Shown here: positions 1 through 7,218 of the stretch, piece by piece
Position numbering within the stretch: the first letter of the stretch is position 1
Layout: the number at the start of each line of letters is the position of its first letter
Assembly (NCBI GenBank): GCA_002390675.1
Contig: DGPZ01000178.1
Coordinates: 1 to 20,238, forward strand
Origin: Deltaproteobacteria bacterium UBA4427
GTDB lineage: Bacteria > Myxococcota_A > UBA9160 > UBA4427
DNA length: 20,238 bases
Reading direction: 5' to 3'
The notes under the pieces: generated by a model
The model's input: the letters and a program-made list of their open reading frames with translations, nothing else
Databases searched by the model: none
What the model was told of the DNA's origin: nothing
Made by a program: the position numbers and the translations under genes

Positions 1-81
1 GTACCGGCCAGCGATGCGACAGCCGGCACAGGAGGCGACACACTTTCCCAGTCGACGGATCGTTTAGCGGCGCGCTCCTCA

Positions 82-2691
82 ATGACCGCTCGCTTCAATC
101 TGTTCTTTCGCTTCTTCGCGAATCGCTATTTCAAGCATTTTGCGCTCGATGATGCGGTCGTGGAACGGCTGAAGGCGCTCGAAGCGCGGGGCAGTGTCGT
201 CTATGTGATGCGGTATTCGAGTCGCCTCGACTACTTCCTGTTTAACGCGCTCTTCCTGCGACACGGCCTCCGCCTATCAGGTTTTGCGAATGCGATTCAT
301 TTCTACTACTACCGTCCGCTGCTGCAGCTTCTCCCCCTCTTGCTCCGTATTAAACGCGCGCGACCTCGGGAAGTCGAGCACAGCGAGGATCGCGAGATCG
401 TCCGCGATCATGTCGCTGCGGGAAAGAGCCTTTTCCTCTTTCTGAGGACACAGCGGCTTCGCGCTTTTCTGAAGCGCCGCAAGGGCGTCAAGCGAAATGA
501 TGAACTGGAGCTGTTAGGCGAAGCCGTACGAGAAGTGGTGGAGACGCACCCAGGCCGCGAAGTCTTCGTGGTGCCTCTTGCAATTTTCTGGCGAAAGGGC
601 CCTCGCACGCAAAACCGTTTCCTTAATGTAGATTACGGCTCTCTTGCGAGACCTTCCGACTTCGCAAAAGTGGCTCGCTTTCTATCTACCTACCGAAGCC
701 TGACGGTGAAGGTTGGTGCCGCGATCGATGTCGGTCTATATGCGAAGGCGAGTGCCGCCCAGGACGCGCGAAATAGCGACTGGGAGCGGCTTACCCGAAA
801 AATTCGTCGCGCGGTCCTGATCCATCTCTATCGCGAGGAGAAGGTTGTCGAGGGACCCACCTTGCGTCCTAGATGGCGTGTGCTGCGTGAAGTGCTGGCG
901 GATTCGGGTGTGCGTGCGGCTATGGCGACGAGGGCGAGCGCGTCCGGCGGGTCCGCTGGAAAAGCGGAGCGCGAGGTCGAGAAGTTCTTTCGAGAGATTT
1001 CTGCGGACATGAGCTCGACTTGGCTCGCGGTTGGTGCGGCCACAGTCGGCGGGCTATTCAAGCGTCTATTTGCCTCGATTGAGGTGCATAGACTGGCAGA
1101 GGTCGCAGAGGACGCGAAACGACATCCAATCGTCTTAGTTCCGAGCCATCGCTCCTATTTCGATTTTTTGATTCTGTCGTGGCTCTTCTATCAAAACTAT
1201 CTCGTGCCTCCGCACATAGCGGCGCGGGACAACATGGCATTCGGTCCCTTTGGATACCTGTTCCGGGGTATGGGGGCCTTCTATCTGCGAAAATCCTTCG
1301 ATGATCCTTTGTATAAAGAAGTCTTTCGCGCCTACGTCGCGTATCTGATTCGTGAAGGGTTTACGCAGGAGTTCTTTATCGAGGGCGGACGTTCGCGGAC
1401 GGGCAAGACCCTCGAACCGCGCTTGGGGATGCTCTCCTGGGATGTCGATGCGTTCCTTGAAAGCAATCGCCGCGATCTCTTCTTTGTCCCGATCGCGATT
1501 AGCTACGAGCGACTCGTCGAAGAGTCGGGGATGGTCGAAGAACTCGACGGTGGAAAGAAGACCGAAGAGAGTGTGCTAGGGCTATTCCGCGCACGAAAAT
1601 ATCTTCAGCGCCGCTTTGGCTCGGTGCATGTGAGCTTCGGCGAGCCGATCTCTCTGGCGAATGCGTTGGGAAGTCAAAGGGAACGATTCGAATCCCTACA
1701 GCGCGGGAAAGTGTCTTCGCCGGAAGTCCGCGAGGCCCTGGAGGCCCACAAACGCGAATTCGTGAAAAGCCTTGGCCATTCTCTCGTTGAACGAATTGGT
1801 TGGGCCACGGTGGCTAATGCAACCTCAGTTGCAGCGGCGGTCTTGTTAAGTGCACCTCATCGCGGCGTATTGCGGGACGAAATGGTTTCGGGGATGCAGG
1901 ACGTCTCGGCACTCCTTCGCTTGCAGGGGGTTCGACTCACGACAGCCCTCGAACATGATCTTCCGGAGCTTCGTGAGTCCATTGCATTCCTGGAGCGAAG
2001 CGATCTCGTTCGCTCGCGACTGGATCAGCGTGGAGAGATTCTTTACTTCGAAGAGAGTCGTCGCCGAGCCCTCGATATTTATCGAAACTCGATTGCGCAC
2101 TTTCTCGTGATTCCAAGCGCGCTCGCGCGGGCGGCGCTTGCGGGACTCGAAAGCGCCCGAGTTCACGAGGAACTCGAAACCTGGGTCGAGATTTTCTACC
2201 GCGAGTATTACGCCTCTCGCGAGCTGTTCTTGACCCGAGGCGAGGCGGTTCTCGAGCATTTTGAGAGTGAGGGCTGGGTCGAGCAGGATGAACTCGGCGT
2301 ATGGCGCGCGACCGCTTCCGGTCGCCGACCGCTCAACGTATTCGCCGAACAGACCCGGGGCGTCGTAGAATGCTACGAAGCGATCATTCGCGTCCTGGTC
2401 AGTTGGATGGAGTCATCGCAGGATGGCGTCTTGCGCAGTGGCCTTATCAATGAAGCCGAGCTCGGCTTTGAAGGGGCGCAGCTACTCGGTCTAGGTCGCC
2501 GCGCGGAGGGGCTCAGCCCTACTAGTCTGAACAACGCGCTGTCCTGGCTTGTCGCTTCCGGGATCCTTACCAGCGAGACGGTCCACACTGGCAAGCGAAA
2601 TGCCCGGGACACGCGATACGCCCGTGGGGAGAATTGGCCGAAACTCGCCGGCTTGGCCGACGTTCTGGCGTCGGCCCTTCGAGATGGGTAG
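82..2691 (+). CDS. plsB: Glycerol-3-phosphate 1-O-acyltransferase (PlsB type)
   Basis: Membrane-associated enzyme that acylates position 1 of sn-glycerol-3-phosphate, the first step of phospholipid synthesis. The acyltransferase core is clear: the HX4D motif lies at H356-D361 (HRSYFD) and the substrate-binding block at about 433-442 (IEGGRSRTGK), followed by PRLGML. The N-terminal part, including the block around residues 38-55, resembles the accessory N-terminal domain of enterobacterial PlsB. At 869 residues it is slightly longer than E. coli PlsB (about 807). ATG 82 is the first start codon in the window, but the frame is open without a stop back to base 1 and there is no clear ribosome site before ATG 82, so the true start could lie outside the window. 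hisI follows 80 bases after the stop codon. Family assignment is firm; the start is uncertain. Confidence 0.93.
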   Translation: MTARFNLFFRFFANRYFKHFALDDAVVERLKALEARGSVVYVMRYSSRLDYFLFNALFLRHGLRLSGFANAIHFYYYRPLLQLLPLLLRIKRARPREVEHSEDREIVRDHVAAGKSLFLFLRTQRLRAFLKRRKGVKRNDELELLGEAVREVVETHPGREVFVVPLAIFWRKGPRTQNRFLNVDYGSLARPSDFAKVARFLSTYRSLTVKVGAAIDVGLYAKASAAQDARNSDWERLTRKIRRAVLIHLYREEKVVEGPTLRPRWRVLREVLADSGVRAAMATRASASGGSAGKAEREVEKFFREISADMSSTWLAVGAATVGGLFKRLFASIEVHRLAEVAEDAKRHPIVLVPSHRSYFDFLILSWLFYQNYLVPPHIAARDNMAFGPFGYLFRGMGAFYLRKSFDDPLYKEVFRAYVAYLIREGFTQEFFIEGGRSRTGKTLEPRLGMLSWDVDAFLESNRRDLFFVPIAISYERLVEESGMVEELDGGKKTEESVLGLFRARKYLQRRFGSVHVSFGEPISLANALGSQRERFESLQRGKVSSPEVREALEAHKREFVKSLGHSLVERIGWATVANATSVAAAVLLSAPHRGVLRDEMVSGMQDVSALLRLQGVRLTTALEHDLPELRESIAFLERSDLVRSRLDQRGEILYFEESRRRALDIYRNSIAHFLVIPSALARAALAGLESARVHEELETWVEIFYREYYASRELFLTRGEAVLEHFESEGWVEQDELGVWRATASGRRPLNVFAEQTRGVVECYEAIIRVLVSWMESSQDGVLRSGLINEAELGFEGAQLLGLGRRAEGLSPTSLNNALSWLVASGILTSETVHTGKRNARDTRYARGENWPKLAGLADVLASALRDG

Positions 2692-2771
2692 CTTCGGCGC
2701 CCTTCATTCCCTTCCGCGCTCGTCGAATGGCAACTGGCTTGCACACGATCGCAGAGGACCCCGAGGATTTC

Positions 2772-3173
2772 ATGAGTGCCGACGCGATCGACCCGACCTC
2801 CATCATCGACTTTAAAAAGGGCGGGGGTCTCGTCACTGCGATCGCCCAGGACGACGAAACCGGCGAAGTGCTGATGGTTGCCTACATGAACGAGGAGTCG
2901 CTTCGGCGAACTCTTGAGCTGGGCCAAGTTGTTTATTGGAGCCGCAGCCGTAAGAAGTATTGGCATAAGGGTGAAGAGAGCGGAAACGTTCAGAATCTCA
3001 AGGGCATGTACGTCGACTGTGACGGAGACGCATTGGTCTTGCGAGTCGATCAGGTCGGCGGAGCCGCATGCCATACCGGAAAACGAAATTGTTTCTTCCG
3101 CCGCATCGACGGCGGAGCGATTGAGGACGTCGGCACTCAGGTGTTCGATCCCGACGAGGTCTATAAAAAGTGA
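2772..3173 (+). CDS. hisI: Phosphoribosyl-AMP cyclohydrolase
   Basis: Opens the adenine ring of phosphoribosyl-AMP in the third step of histidine synthesis, in the cytosol. From the chosen start the protein is 133 residues, the normal size of a stand-alone HisI. Metal-site residues are visible: D82, C83, D84 and D86 in DCDGDAL, then C100 and C107 in the CHTGKRNC block, with the family's HKGEESGN motif at 65-72. The frame is open upstream to ATG 2634 and also has ATG 2727, but those add residues unlike the family. ATG 2772 was chosen because GAGGA-type sequences lie just upstream and because the homologous region begins here. No HisE (phosphoribosyl-ATP pyrophosphohydrolase) domain is fused. 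The stop overlaps the hisG start by four bases, indicating translational coupling. Confidence 0.95.
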   Translation: MSADAIDPTSIIDFKKGGGLVTAIAQDDETGEVLMVAYMNEESLRRTLELGQVVYWSRSRKKYWHKGEESGNVQNLKGMYVDCDGDALVLRVDQVGGAACHTGKRNCFFRRIDGGAIEDVGTQVFDPDEVYKK

Positions 3174-4090
3174 GCTCAGATTCCACAGCTAACGCATCCC
3201 CCTCATCACCCGCAGTGGGTCACAAACTTCGCATCGGTCTGCCTAAGGGCAGTTTGCAAGAGACGACGACGTCGCTTTTTGCGAAGGCGGGCTACGACGT
3301 CCGCATTTCGGGGCGTTCCTATTATCCGACGATTGATGATCCTGAAATCGAATGCATCCTGATTCGCCCGCAAGAGATGGCACGTTATGTCGAGCAAGGA
3401 GTGATCGATTGCGCGATCACGGGCCTCGACTGGGTCATCGAATCCGGAGCCGATGTCGCCGAAATCGCTGACCTCCGTGCGCCTTGGCCGAACTACGGAC
3501 CGGTTAGGTGGATCCTCGCAGTGAAGGACGACTCTCCGTTCCAGACGCCAAAGGATCTAGAAGGGAAGCGCATCGCGACAGAAGTGATGGGAATGACCGA
3601 ACGCTATTTTGCAGACCTCGGCGTGACGGCGCAGCTTGAGTTCTCATGGGGTGCGACGGAAGTAAAGCCTCCCGTCCTGGCTGACGCGATCGTGGATGTG
3701 ACGGAGACGGGGTCAAGTTTGCGCGCGAATAACCTGCGTGTGATAGACCTGCTCCTCGAGAGCACGCCGCGATTGATTGCACACCATGGATGCCTCGCGG
3801 ACGAGTGGAAGGTCGGCAAAATCGAACGGCTCAAGATGCTGTTGATGGGCGCGATTGCCGCCGCGACGCGAGTTGGCCTTTCGATGAACGTGCCTAAGGA
3901 CAAGATGGACGGCGTTCTCGCTCTGCTGCCGGATGCCGGGAAGCCGACGTTGTCGCCGCTCGCGGATCCGACATGGATCGATATTTTCGTGATCGTTGAA
4001 GAATCATTTGTACGTGATCTTCTGCCCAGGCTTCATGAGGCAGGGGCACGTGGCATCGTCGAGAACCCGCTCAACAAGATCATCGACTAA
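3170..4090 (+). CDS. hisG: ATP phosphoribosyltransferase, long form
   Basis: Catalyses the first and feedback-controlled step of histidine synthesis, joining PRPP and ATP. It starts at GTG 3170, overlapping the hisI stop (GTGA). About 18 poorly conserved residues precede the typical opening LRIGLPKGSL at 20-29. The PRPP-binding loop is seen at about 172-189 (DAIVDVTETGSSLRANN). The 306-residue length and a C-terminal region from about residue 224, ending in ENPLNKIID, mark the long form, whose ACT-like C-terminal domain is the usual histidine-binding inhibitory domain. It should therefore work as a homohexamer without HisZ. The Nudix gene follows after one base. The order hisI before hisG, downstream of plsB, is not the classical his operon order. 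Confidence 0.96.
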   Translation: MSSDSTANASPSSPAVGHKLRIGLPKGSLQETTTSLFAKAGYDVRISGRSYYPTIDDPEIECILIRPQEMARYVEQGVIDCAITGLDWVIESGADVAEIADLRAPWPNYGPVRWILAVKDDSPFQTPKDLEGKRIATEVMGMTERYFADLGVTAQLEFSWGATEVKPPVLADAIVDVTETGSSLRANNLRVIDLLLESTPRLIAHHGCLADEWKVGKIERLKMLLMGAIAAATRVGLSMNVPKDKMDGVLALLPDAGKPTLSPLADPTWIDIFVIVEESFVRDLLPRLHEAGARGIVENPLNKIID

Positions 4091-4091
4091 C

Positions 4092-4808
4092 GTGAGCGAA
4101 ACGGGCCCTCGTGACCCCAAATACTCCACTGACCCGAGTGGTCATCAGCTCGGCCGATGGTCGGATGGGAGTCGAAGGCCGGTCCATACGCGCGGCCGAT
4201 TTGGGCGGCTGTGGGGCGGGCTTGCCGACTACGCCCAAAGCGGCTGGTGGGGACTTGTTGCTCCGCGGGTCAGCGAATCTCGCCCGCTTGTGATCAGTCA
4301 GGCCGTCATTCTCCGATCGGCCGCTGGTTCGCCGGACCAGAGTCGCGATGAAGAAGCGAGCGCTCCGCCGCTCGAAGTCCTCCTGAGTCTGCGTGCCGAT
4401 CTGTTCGGATGGGAATTGCCGGGAGGCACGCCCGAAGCAGATGAAGAGGCGGAGGAGACCCTCGTGCGTGAAGTGCGAGAGGAGACTGGTCTCGAGGTTG
4501 CGGTCGACCGTCACGTCGGGGACTGGACTCGCACCGGCTTTCGTCCGCATATCGCGCGGGTGTATCGCTGTCGCGTCGTCTCGGGTCAAATCACTCCATC
4601 GAGTGAGACTCCGCGAGTTGGGTGGTTCTCCGTGGATGGGCTGCCCGACGGGTTATTCCCTTGGTATCTAGCCCCCCTTGCTCGGGCATTGCCCGGAACG
4701 GCCGAACCAGTTGCTATGGCCGAGTCGCAAGGACTCCGTACGATTTGGCAGGCGATGAAGATTGATCTCGGGATGCGCTGGCGGGGTTTGCCTGCGCAGT
4801 CTGAGTAG
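4092..4808 (+). CDS. Nudix hydrolase
   Basis: Predicted cytosolic Nudix-fold hydrolase of nucleoside-diphosphate-linked compounds; the substrate cannot be told from sequence. The Nudix box is perfect: G112, E118, then REVREETGL at 126-134, fitting GX5EX7REUXEEXGU. The box is preceded by GWELPGG. A C-terminal region (about 160-238) contains ETPRVGWFSVDGLP, FPWYLAPLA and a final MKIDLGMRWRG segment. From memory, this tail recurs in a group of Nudix proteins from deltaproteobacteria-like genomes. GTG 4092, one base after the hisG stop, was chosen because the only upstream ATG (3996) lies deep inside hisG. This gives 238 residues. The first 60 residues are weakly conserved and Arg/Gly-rich, so the exact start is open. 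It is probably in the same transcript as hisG. Confidence 0.88.
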   Translation: MSETGPRDPKYSTDPSGHQLGRWSDGSRRPVHTRGRFGRLWGGLADYAQSGWWGLVAPRVSESRPLVISQAVILRSAAGSPDQSRDEEASAPPLEVLLSLRADLFGWELPGGTPEADEEAEETLVREVREETGLEVAVDRHVGDWTRTGFRPHIARVYRCRVVSGQITPSSETPRVGWFSVDGLPDGLFPWYLAPLARALPGTAEPVAMAESQGLRTIWQAMKIDLGMRWRGLPAQSE

Positions 4809-4827
4809 CGCTTTGGCATGGATAGGG

Positions 4828-4841
4828 GCGCCTGCAGGCGC
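4828..4841. terminator. 14-base perfect palindrome, possible terminator stem
   Basis: GCGCCTGCAGGCGC lies 20 bases after the Nudix stop codon and is followed by only three T residues. It could fold as a GC-rich hairpin ending the plsB-hisI-hisG-Nudix transcript. The weak T tract and the absence of an unpaired loop make this a low-confidence terminator call. Confidence 0.3.
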
Positions 4842-4864
4842 TTTACGCGGCGAGTGGCCGGAAA

Positions 4865-5080
4865 TCAGGGAGATCGTCGCACGAAATAAACCGTGGAGCG
4901 GACGCTTGCTACGGCTTCGAATTCGTTCTCGACGTGTTCGAGAATGGCCGGCGCACTTTGCCTGAGCTTCTAGGGCTGGTCGAGAATGACGATCGCCGGT
5001 GGGTCTGCTTGTGCGGCGCGAATGAGTGCATCGTGACCGGCCGATTCAATTTTGGTCAATCGCAATTTCCGCAGGGACGC
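4865..5080 (-). pseudogene. Coding-like remnant downstream of the zinc-ribbon gene
   Basis: Read on the minus strand in the same frame as the preceding zinc-ribbon gene, the sequence after its TAG continues as 36 codons (5080-4973), a TAG at 4972-4970, then 34 codons (4969-4868) to a TGA at 4867-4865. Both stretches look protein-like and use mostly G or C in third positions. The first contains ALIRAAQADPPAIVILD, loosely like the strand before the phosphoacceptor region of a response-regulator receiver domain. The second contains AILEHVENEFEAVASV and STVYFVR. No proper start codon with a ribosome site is seen. It may be a decayed gene or a truncated C-terminal extension of the upstream gene. 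I cannot name the family, and ordinary chance coding bias remains possible. Confidence 0.3.
4926..4944. repeat. Inverted repeat, 7-base arms
   Basis: TTCTCGA and TCGAGAA are separated by CGTGT, giving a 7-base stem with a 5-base loop inside the degenerate region between the convergent Nudix and zinc-ribbon genes. The right arm sequence TCGAGAATG recurs at 4980-4988. There is no T tract, so this is not a good intrinsic terminator. Confidence 0.3.
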
Positions 5081-5578
5081 CTAGCGCTGCTGTTCGCGAA
5101 GACCGCTGGCTTCCCATTCCTTCGAGAGCTGCTTGAGCTTGCGAGAGAACTCGTCAAAGGGATCATCGAAGGAGAGAATGATCTCCGTCGTACGCGGAAT
5201 GTCGTCGCCGTTGAGCAGTCCTCGGTAGCGGTTCAAGTTTGCGAGGATGGCCTCGGCAACCTTGAGCGCGCGCTTCTCCGTCTTGATGAGAGGAGACTGG
5301 AGCGTGTAGACGTTGTTACGTCCCCAGAGGCTCTCGTCCCGCACGATCGCAATCTCGCGATAGACGCCATTGATCGGATCGAAGTTGTATTCAACACGGA
5401 CCTCTTTGAAGATGTCCGAGTTGCCCGTATAGAACCCTCGCTCCTTCTCGACCTTTCCGAGCTGCCGGCAGCGAGGGCAATAGAAGGTGTCGCCGTGATT
5501 GAGGAGGAACACGCCCTTGGCGTAATCCTCGCAATCCGTGTTCTCGCAATATCCAACGCCGCGTTTCATGCTGGCCAT
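5081..5578 (-). CDS. Small zinc-ribbon protein of unknown function
   Basis: 165-residue soluble protein. Near the N-terminus C11 and C16 (CENTDC) and C34 and C37 (CPRC) form a likely four-cysteine zinc ribbon. It is followed by a mixed beta region (about 45-100) and a charged helical C-terminus (about 100-165). There is no signal peptide or membrane segment. I do not recognise a named family; the regular composition and intact cysteine pairs indicate a real gene. ATG 5578 gives MASMKRG; the internal ATG at 5569 (MKRGVGY) is an equally likely start, as neither has a strong ribosome site. The gene stands alone on the minus strand, convergent with the Nudix gene. The nearest good promoter-like signal upstream is at 6302-6330, some 720 bases away. 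Confidence 0.8.
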   Translation of the reverse strand: MASMKRGVGYCENTDCEDYAKGVFLLNHGDTFYCPRCRQLGKVEKERGFYTGNSDIFKEVRVEYNFDPINGVYREIAIVRDESLWGRNNVYTLQSPLIKTEKRALKVAEAILANLNRYRGLLNGDDIPRTTEIILSFDDPFDEFSRKLKQLSKEWEASGLREQQR

Positions 5579-5714
5579 TTTACTGGAGGGCTCCCTGGGT
5601 CATCGCGTCGAAGCCGCCTCGTCGGCCCTTCTTCGCGTGAAAAATTTCTGGTTTGAATCGTATCCGGGTTTCGTTGCGCCGATCCCCTCGATTGTGTTCT
5701 ACGAGGTCGGTTGC

Positions 5715-5751
5715 TTATTCACCGGAGTGACGCCGGCAGATTATTCACCGG
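5715..5751. repeat. Direct repeat pair TTATTCACCGG
   Basis: The 11-mer TTATTCACCGG occurs at 5715-5725 and again, identically, at 5741-5751, start to start 26 bases apart. It lies about 140-170 bases upstream of the minus-strand zinc-ribbon gene. On the minus strand each copy reads CCGGTGAATAA, so the pair could be tandem protein-binding sites. The function is unknown. Confidence 0.45.
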
Positions 5752-6301
5752 GTATATGGTGGAGTAGTAGAGCAAGTCGCGTGCCATGGACGGTGCCTGA
5801 GAGCGACCGGTTCCGGCTTCGTGCGAACTGCCCCACTTTAGCCGATGTAGTTGCTGATCGATTGCCTCCAAGCCGGACCACGCGCGGTTTGTGTGCTTCT
5901 AAAAGAAATGTCGAAGGGCTCAGCGACTCGTGCAGCCCGCGTTTAGGCAGGTCACGGTTCCGCGCAAACGGACTAGAGGCAAAGCGATTTAGGTGTTCCC
6001 GGTCACGTTCGGGCCACAATTGGGAAGAAGAGTTCCATCCACCGCGAGGTGCGCAATTTTCGTCGCAGTGCCGGCGGGCCCAATCTGCCTGTGTCATGCC
6101 TTCGAGTGAGGCACGATCGCCTCGGTGCATGGCCGACGAGAGGGGGACGCTTGGGGGGGGCACTGGGACAGGGAGGTGAGGACTCGCGTCGCGGGCGCCT
6201 CTTTTGGGGGCGTTACGAGCAAGAATCACGATCGCGGAAGTGGAGTCTCCTTCTCGGCAAGAGGGCGACGAACGCATGACAGGGCGAACCCGTTCTCAAC
6301 T

Positions 6302-6330
6302 AATATTTCCGGTCACCGGGTCATTGTCAA
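6302..6330 (-). promoter_or_regulatory. Sigma70-like promoter with a central palindrome
   Basis: On the minus strand TTGACA (6330-6325, perfect -35) is followed after exactly 17 bases by AATATT (6307-6302, four of six matches to the -10 box). The spacer contains the odd palindrome CCGGTCACCGG (6309-6319), a position where a dimeric repressor could sit. It points away from ccmC, whose stop is about 105 bases upstream, towards the gene-poor interval and the zinc-ribbon gene. Confidence 0.4.
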
Positions 6331-6435
6331 CCACGATTTGATTTTCGGAGGGCGACGCCGAGGGAGGTGCGATCAGAGGCGCTGAGATAGTGGCATTTCC
6401 ACACAAGGAGGTCATTTCGTGTCGCGTCTGGCGGA

Positions 6436-7191
6436 TCAGATCCTGCGCGAGTCGAATTCGGCTCGCTCCGCCTCTGTGCGCAGCATGCCAACTCGCCAGC
6501 GCAGCACGAGCAGGTAGATGAACACGAAAAAGAGCGTCAAATTCCCGACGAAAAAGGGAAGGCCCATCCCCACACCCAAGCTCGAACTCTCTTCCTCGAA
6601 TTCGAGATTGTCTGGGTGCATCGCGCCGCCGACGAGATCGATGATCCAATAGTTTAGAGGTATGAGAACGACGCCGAGGATCCCGTAGATGGAAGAGAAT
6701 CGCGCCGCGCGTTCATCGCCTTCCGTAAAGCTGCGCAGGAGCATGTAGGCCAGATAGACGAACCAGAGGAGCAGCGTCAGCGTGAGCCGTGCGTCCCAGA
6801 CCCACCAGTTTCCGGGCCCCCATGCACCACGCGCCCATATTGGGCCAGTGATCAGCATCAACGTGCAGAAGAGCGTGCCGACTTCCGCGCCGGCGATCGC
6901 GAGTTGGTCATGGACCTCACGCCCTTGCCAAAGGAAGAGTCCACCAGCAATCGCGGTCGCGACGAATCCCAAATAGGCCCCGTAGGCCAAAGGAGGATGG
7001 ACGTAGAGGATCTTCTGCATCATGCCCTGGACTGAATCGATGGGCGCTGTTGAGACGGTCCACGCGTAGAGCGGCAATAGACCGAGTATTGCCCAGCCGA
7101 GTAGCTTGAGCGTGAGACCCAACCGGTCGCTACCGGACGGACTCGAGGAAGTCGCCGGGGTCGGAGAGGCAGAAGAGGAGGAGTTCGTCAT
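6436..7191 (-). CDS. ccmC: Heme handling protein CcmC (System I cytochrome c maturation)
   Basis: Polytopic inner-membrane protein that presents heme to the chaperone CcmE. The tryptophan-rich WWD segment is clear at about 123-140 (AWGPGNWWVWDARLTL), with the two expected external histidines at H65 (YVHPP) and H192 (MHPDN). About six membrane helices follow a Ser/Thr/Pro-rich N-terminus of some 20 residues that is longer than in E. coli CcmC. Length is 251 residues. GGAG lies 7 bases before ATG 7191, supporting that start; it forms part of an 11-base palindrome, CGGAGACTCCG. It is 27 bases after ccmB and is the last gene of the ccm cluster. No CcmD-like small membrane protein follows it. Confidence 0.94.
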   Translation of the reverse strand: MTNSSSSASPTPATSSSPSGSDRLGLTLKLLGWAILGLLPLYAWTVSTAPIDSVQGMMQKILYVHPPLAYGAYLGFVATAIAGGLFLWQGREVHDQLAIAGAEVGTLFCTLMLITGPIWARGAWGPGNWWVWDARLTLTLLLWFVYLAYMLLRSFTEGDERAARFSSIYGILGVVLIPLNYWIIDLVGGAMHPDNLEFEEESSSLGVGMGLPFFVGNLTLFFVFIYLLVLRWRVGMLRTEAERAEFDSRRI

Positions 7192-7218
7192 GCGGAGTCT
7201 CCGGAGGGATACGCGAGG

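Larger units (their letters stand above)
5579..6435. other. Gene-poor interval of about 860 bases
   Basis: No open frame here reads like a protein: the longest candidates (plus strand from within the zinc-ribbon gene to 6179; minus strand 6277-5741) are rich in Arg, Ser and Pro and lack regular structure. I looked on both strands for conserved blocks of RNase P RNA, tmRNA, 6S RNA, SRP RNA, tRNA T-loops and the common riboswitches and recognised none. What is visible: a promoter-like site on the minus strand at 6302-6330, an 11-base direct repeat at 5715-5751, an imperfect hairpin GGGCT...AGCCC near 5916-5938, and an eight-G run at 6153-6160. An unrecognised noncoding RNA is possible but not shown. 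Confidence 0.6.

Noticed and set aside
4934..5656. 240-residue plus-strand frame antisense to the zinc-ribbon gene
   Set aside because: The opposite strand has intact paired cysteines and protein-like structure; this frame is a complement shadow.
6153..6160. Run of eight G residues as a possible phase-variable tract
   Set aside because: It is not in a coding region or between promoter boxes that I can support, so there is nothing it would switch.
5741..6277. 178-residue minus-strand frame in the gene-poor interval
   Set aside because: Composition is dominated by Arg, Ser and Pro with no regular hydrophobic pattern, domain or ribosome site.
5581..6300. Possible RNase P RNA, tmRNA, 6S RNA or cobalamin/TPP riboswitch
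   Set aside because: None of the conserved sequence blocks could be found on either strand by eye; the isolated CTGAGA-type and GGGCT/AGCCC elements are too short to count.
6318..6417. 39-codon or shorter frame after ccmC considered as ccmD
   Set aside because: The translated peptide (starting MTSLCGNATIS) has no transmembrane segment or the aromatic pattern of CcmD.
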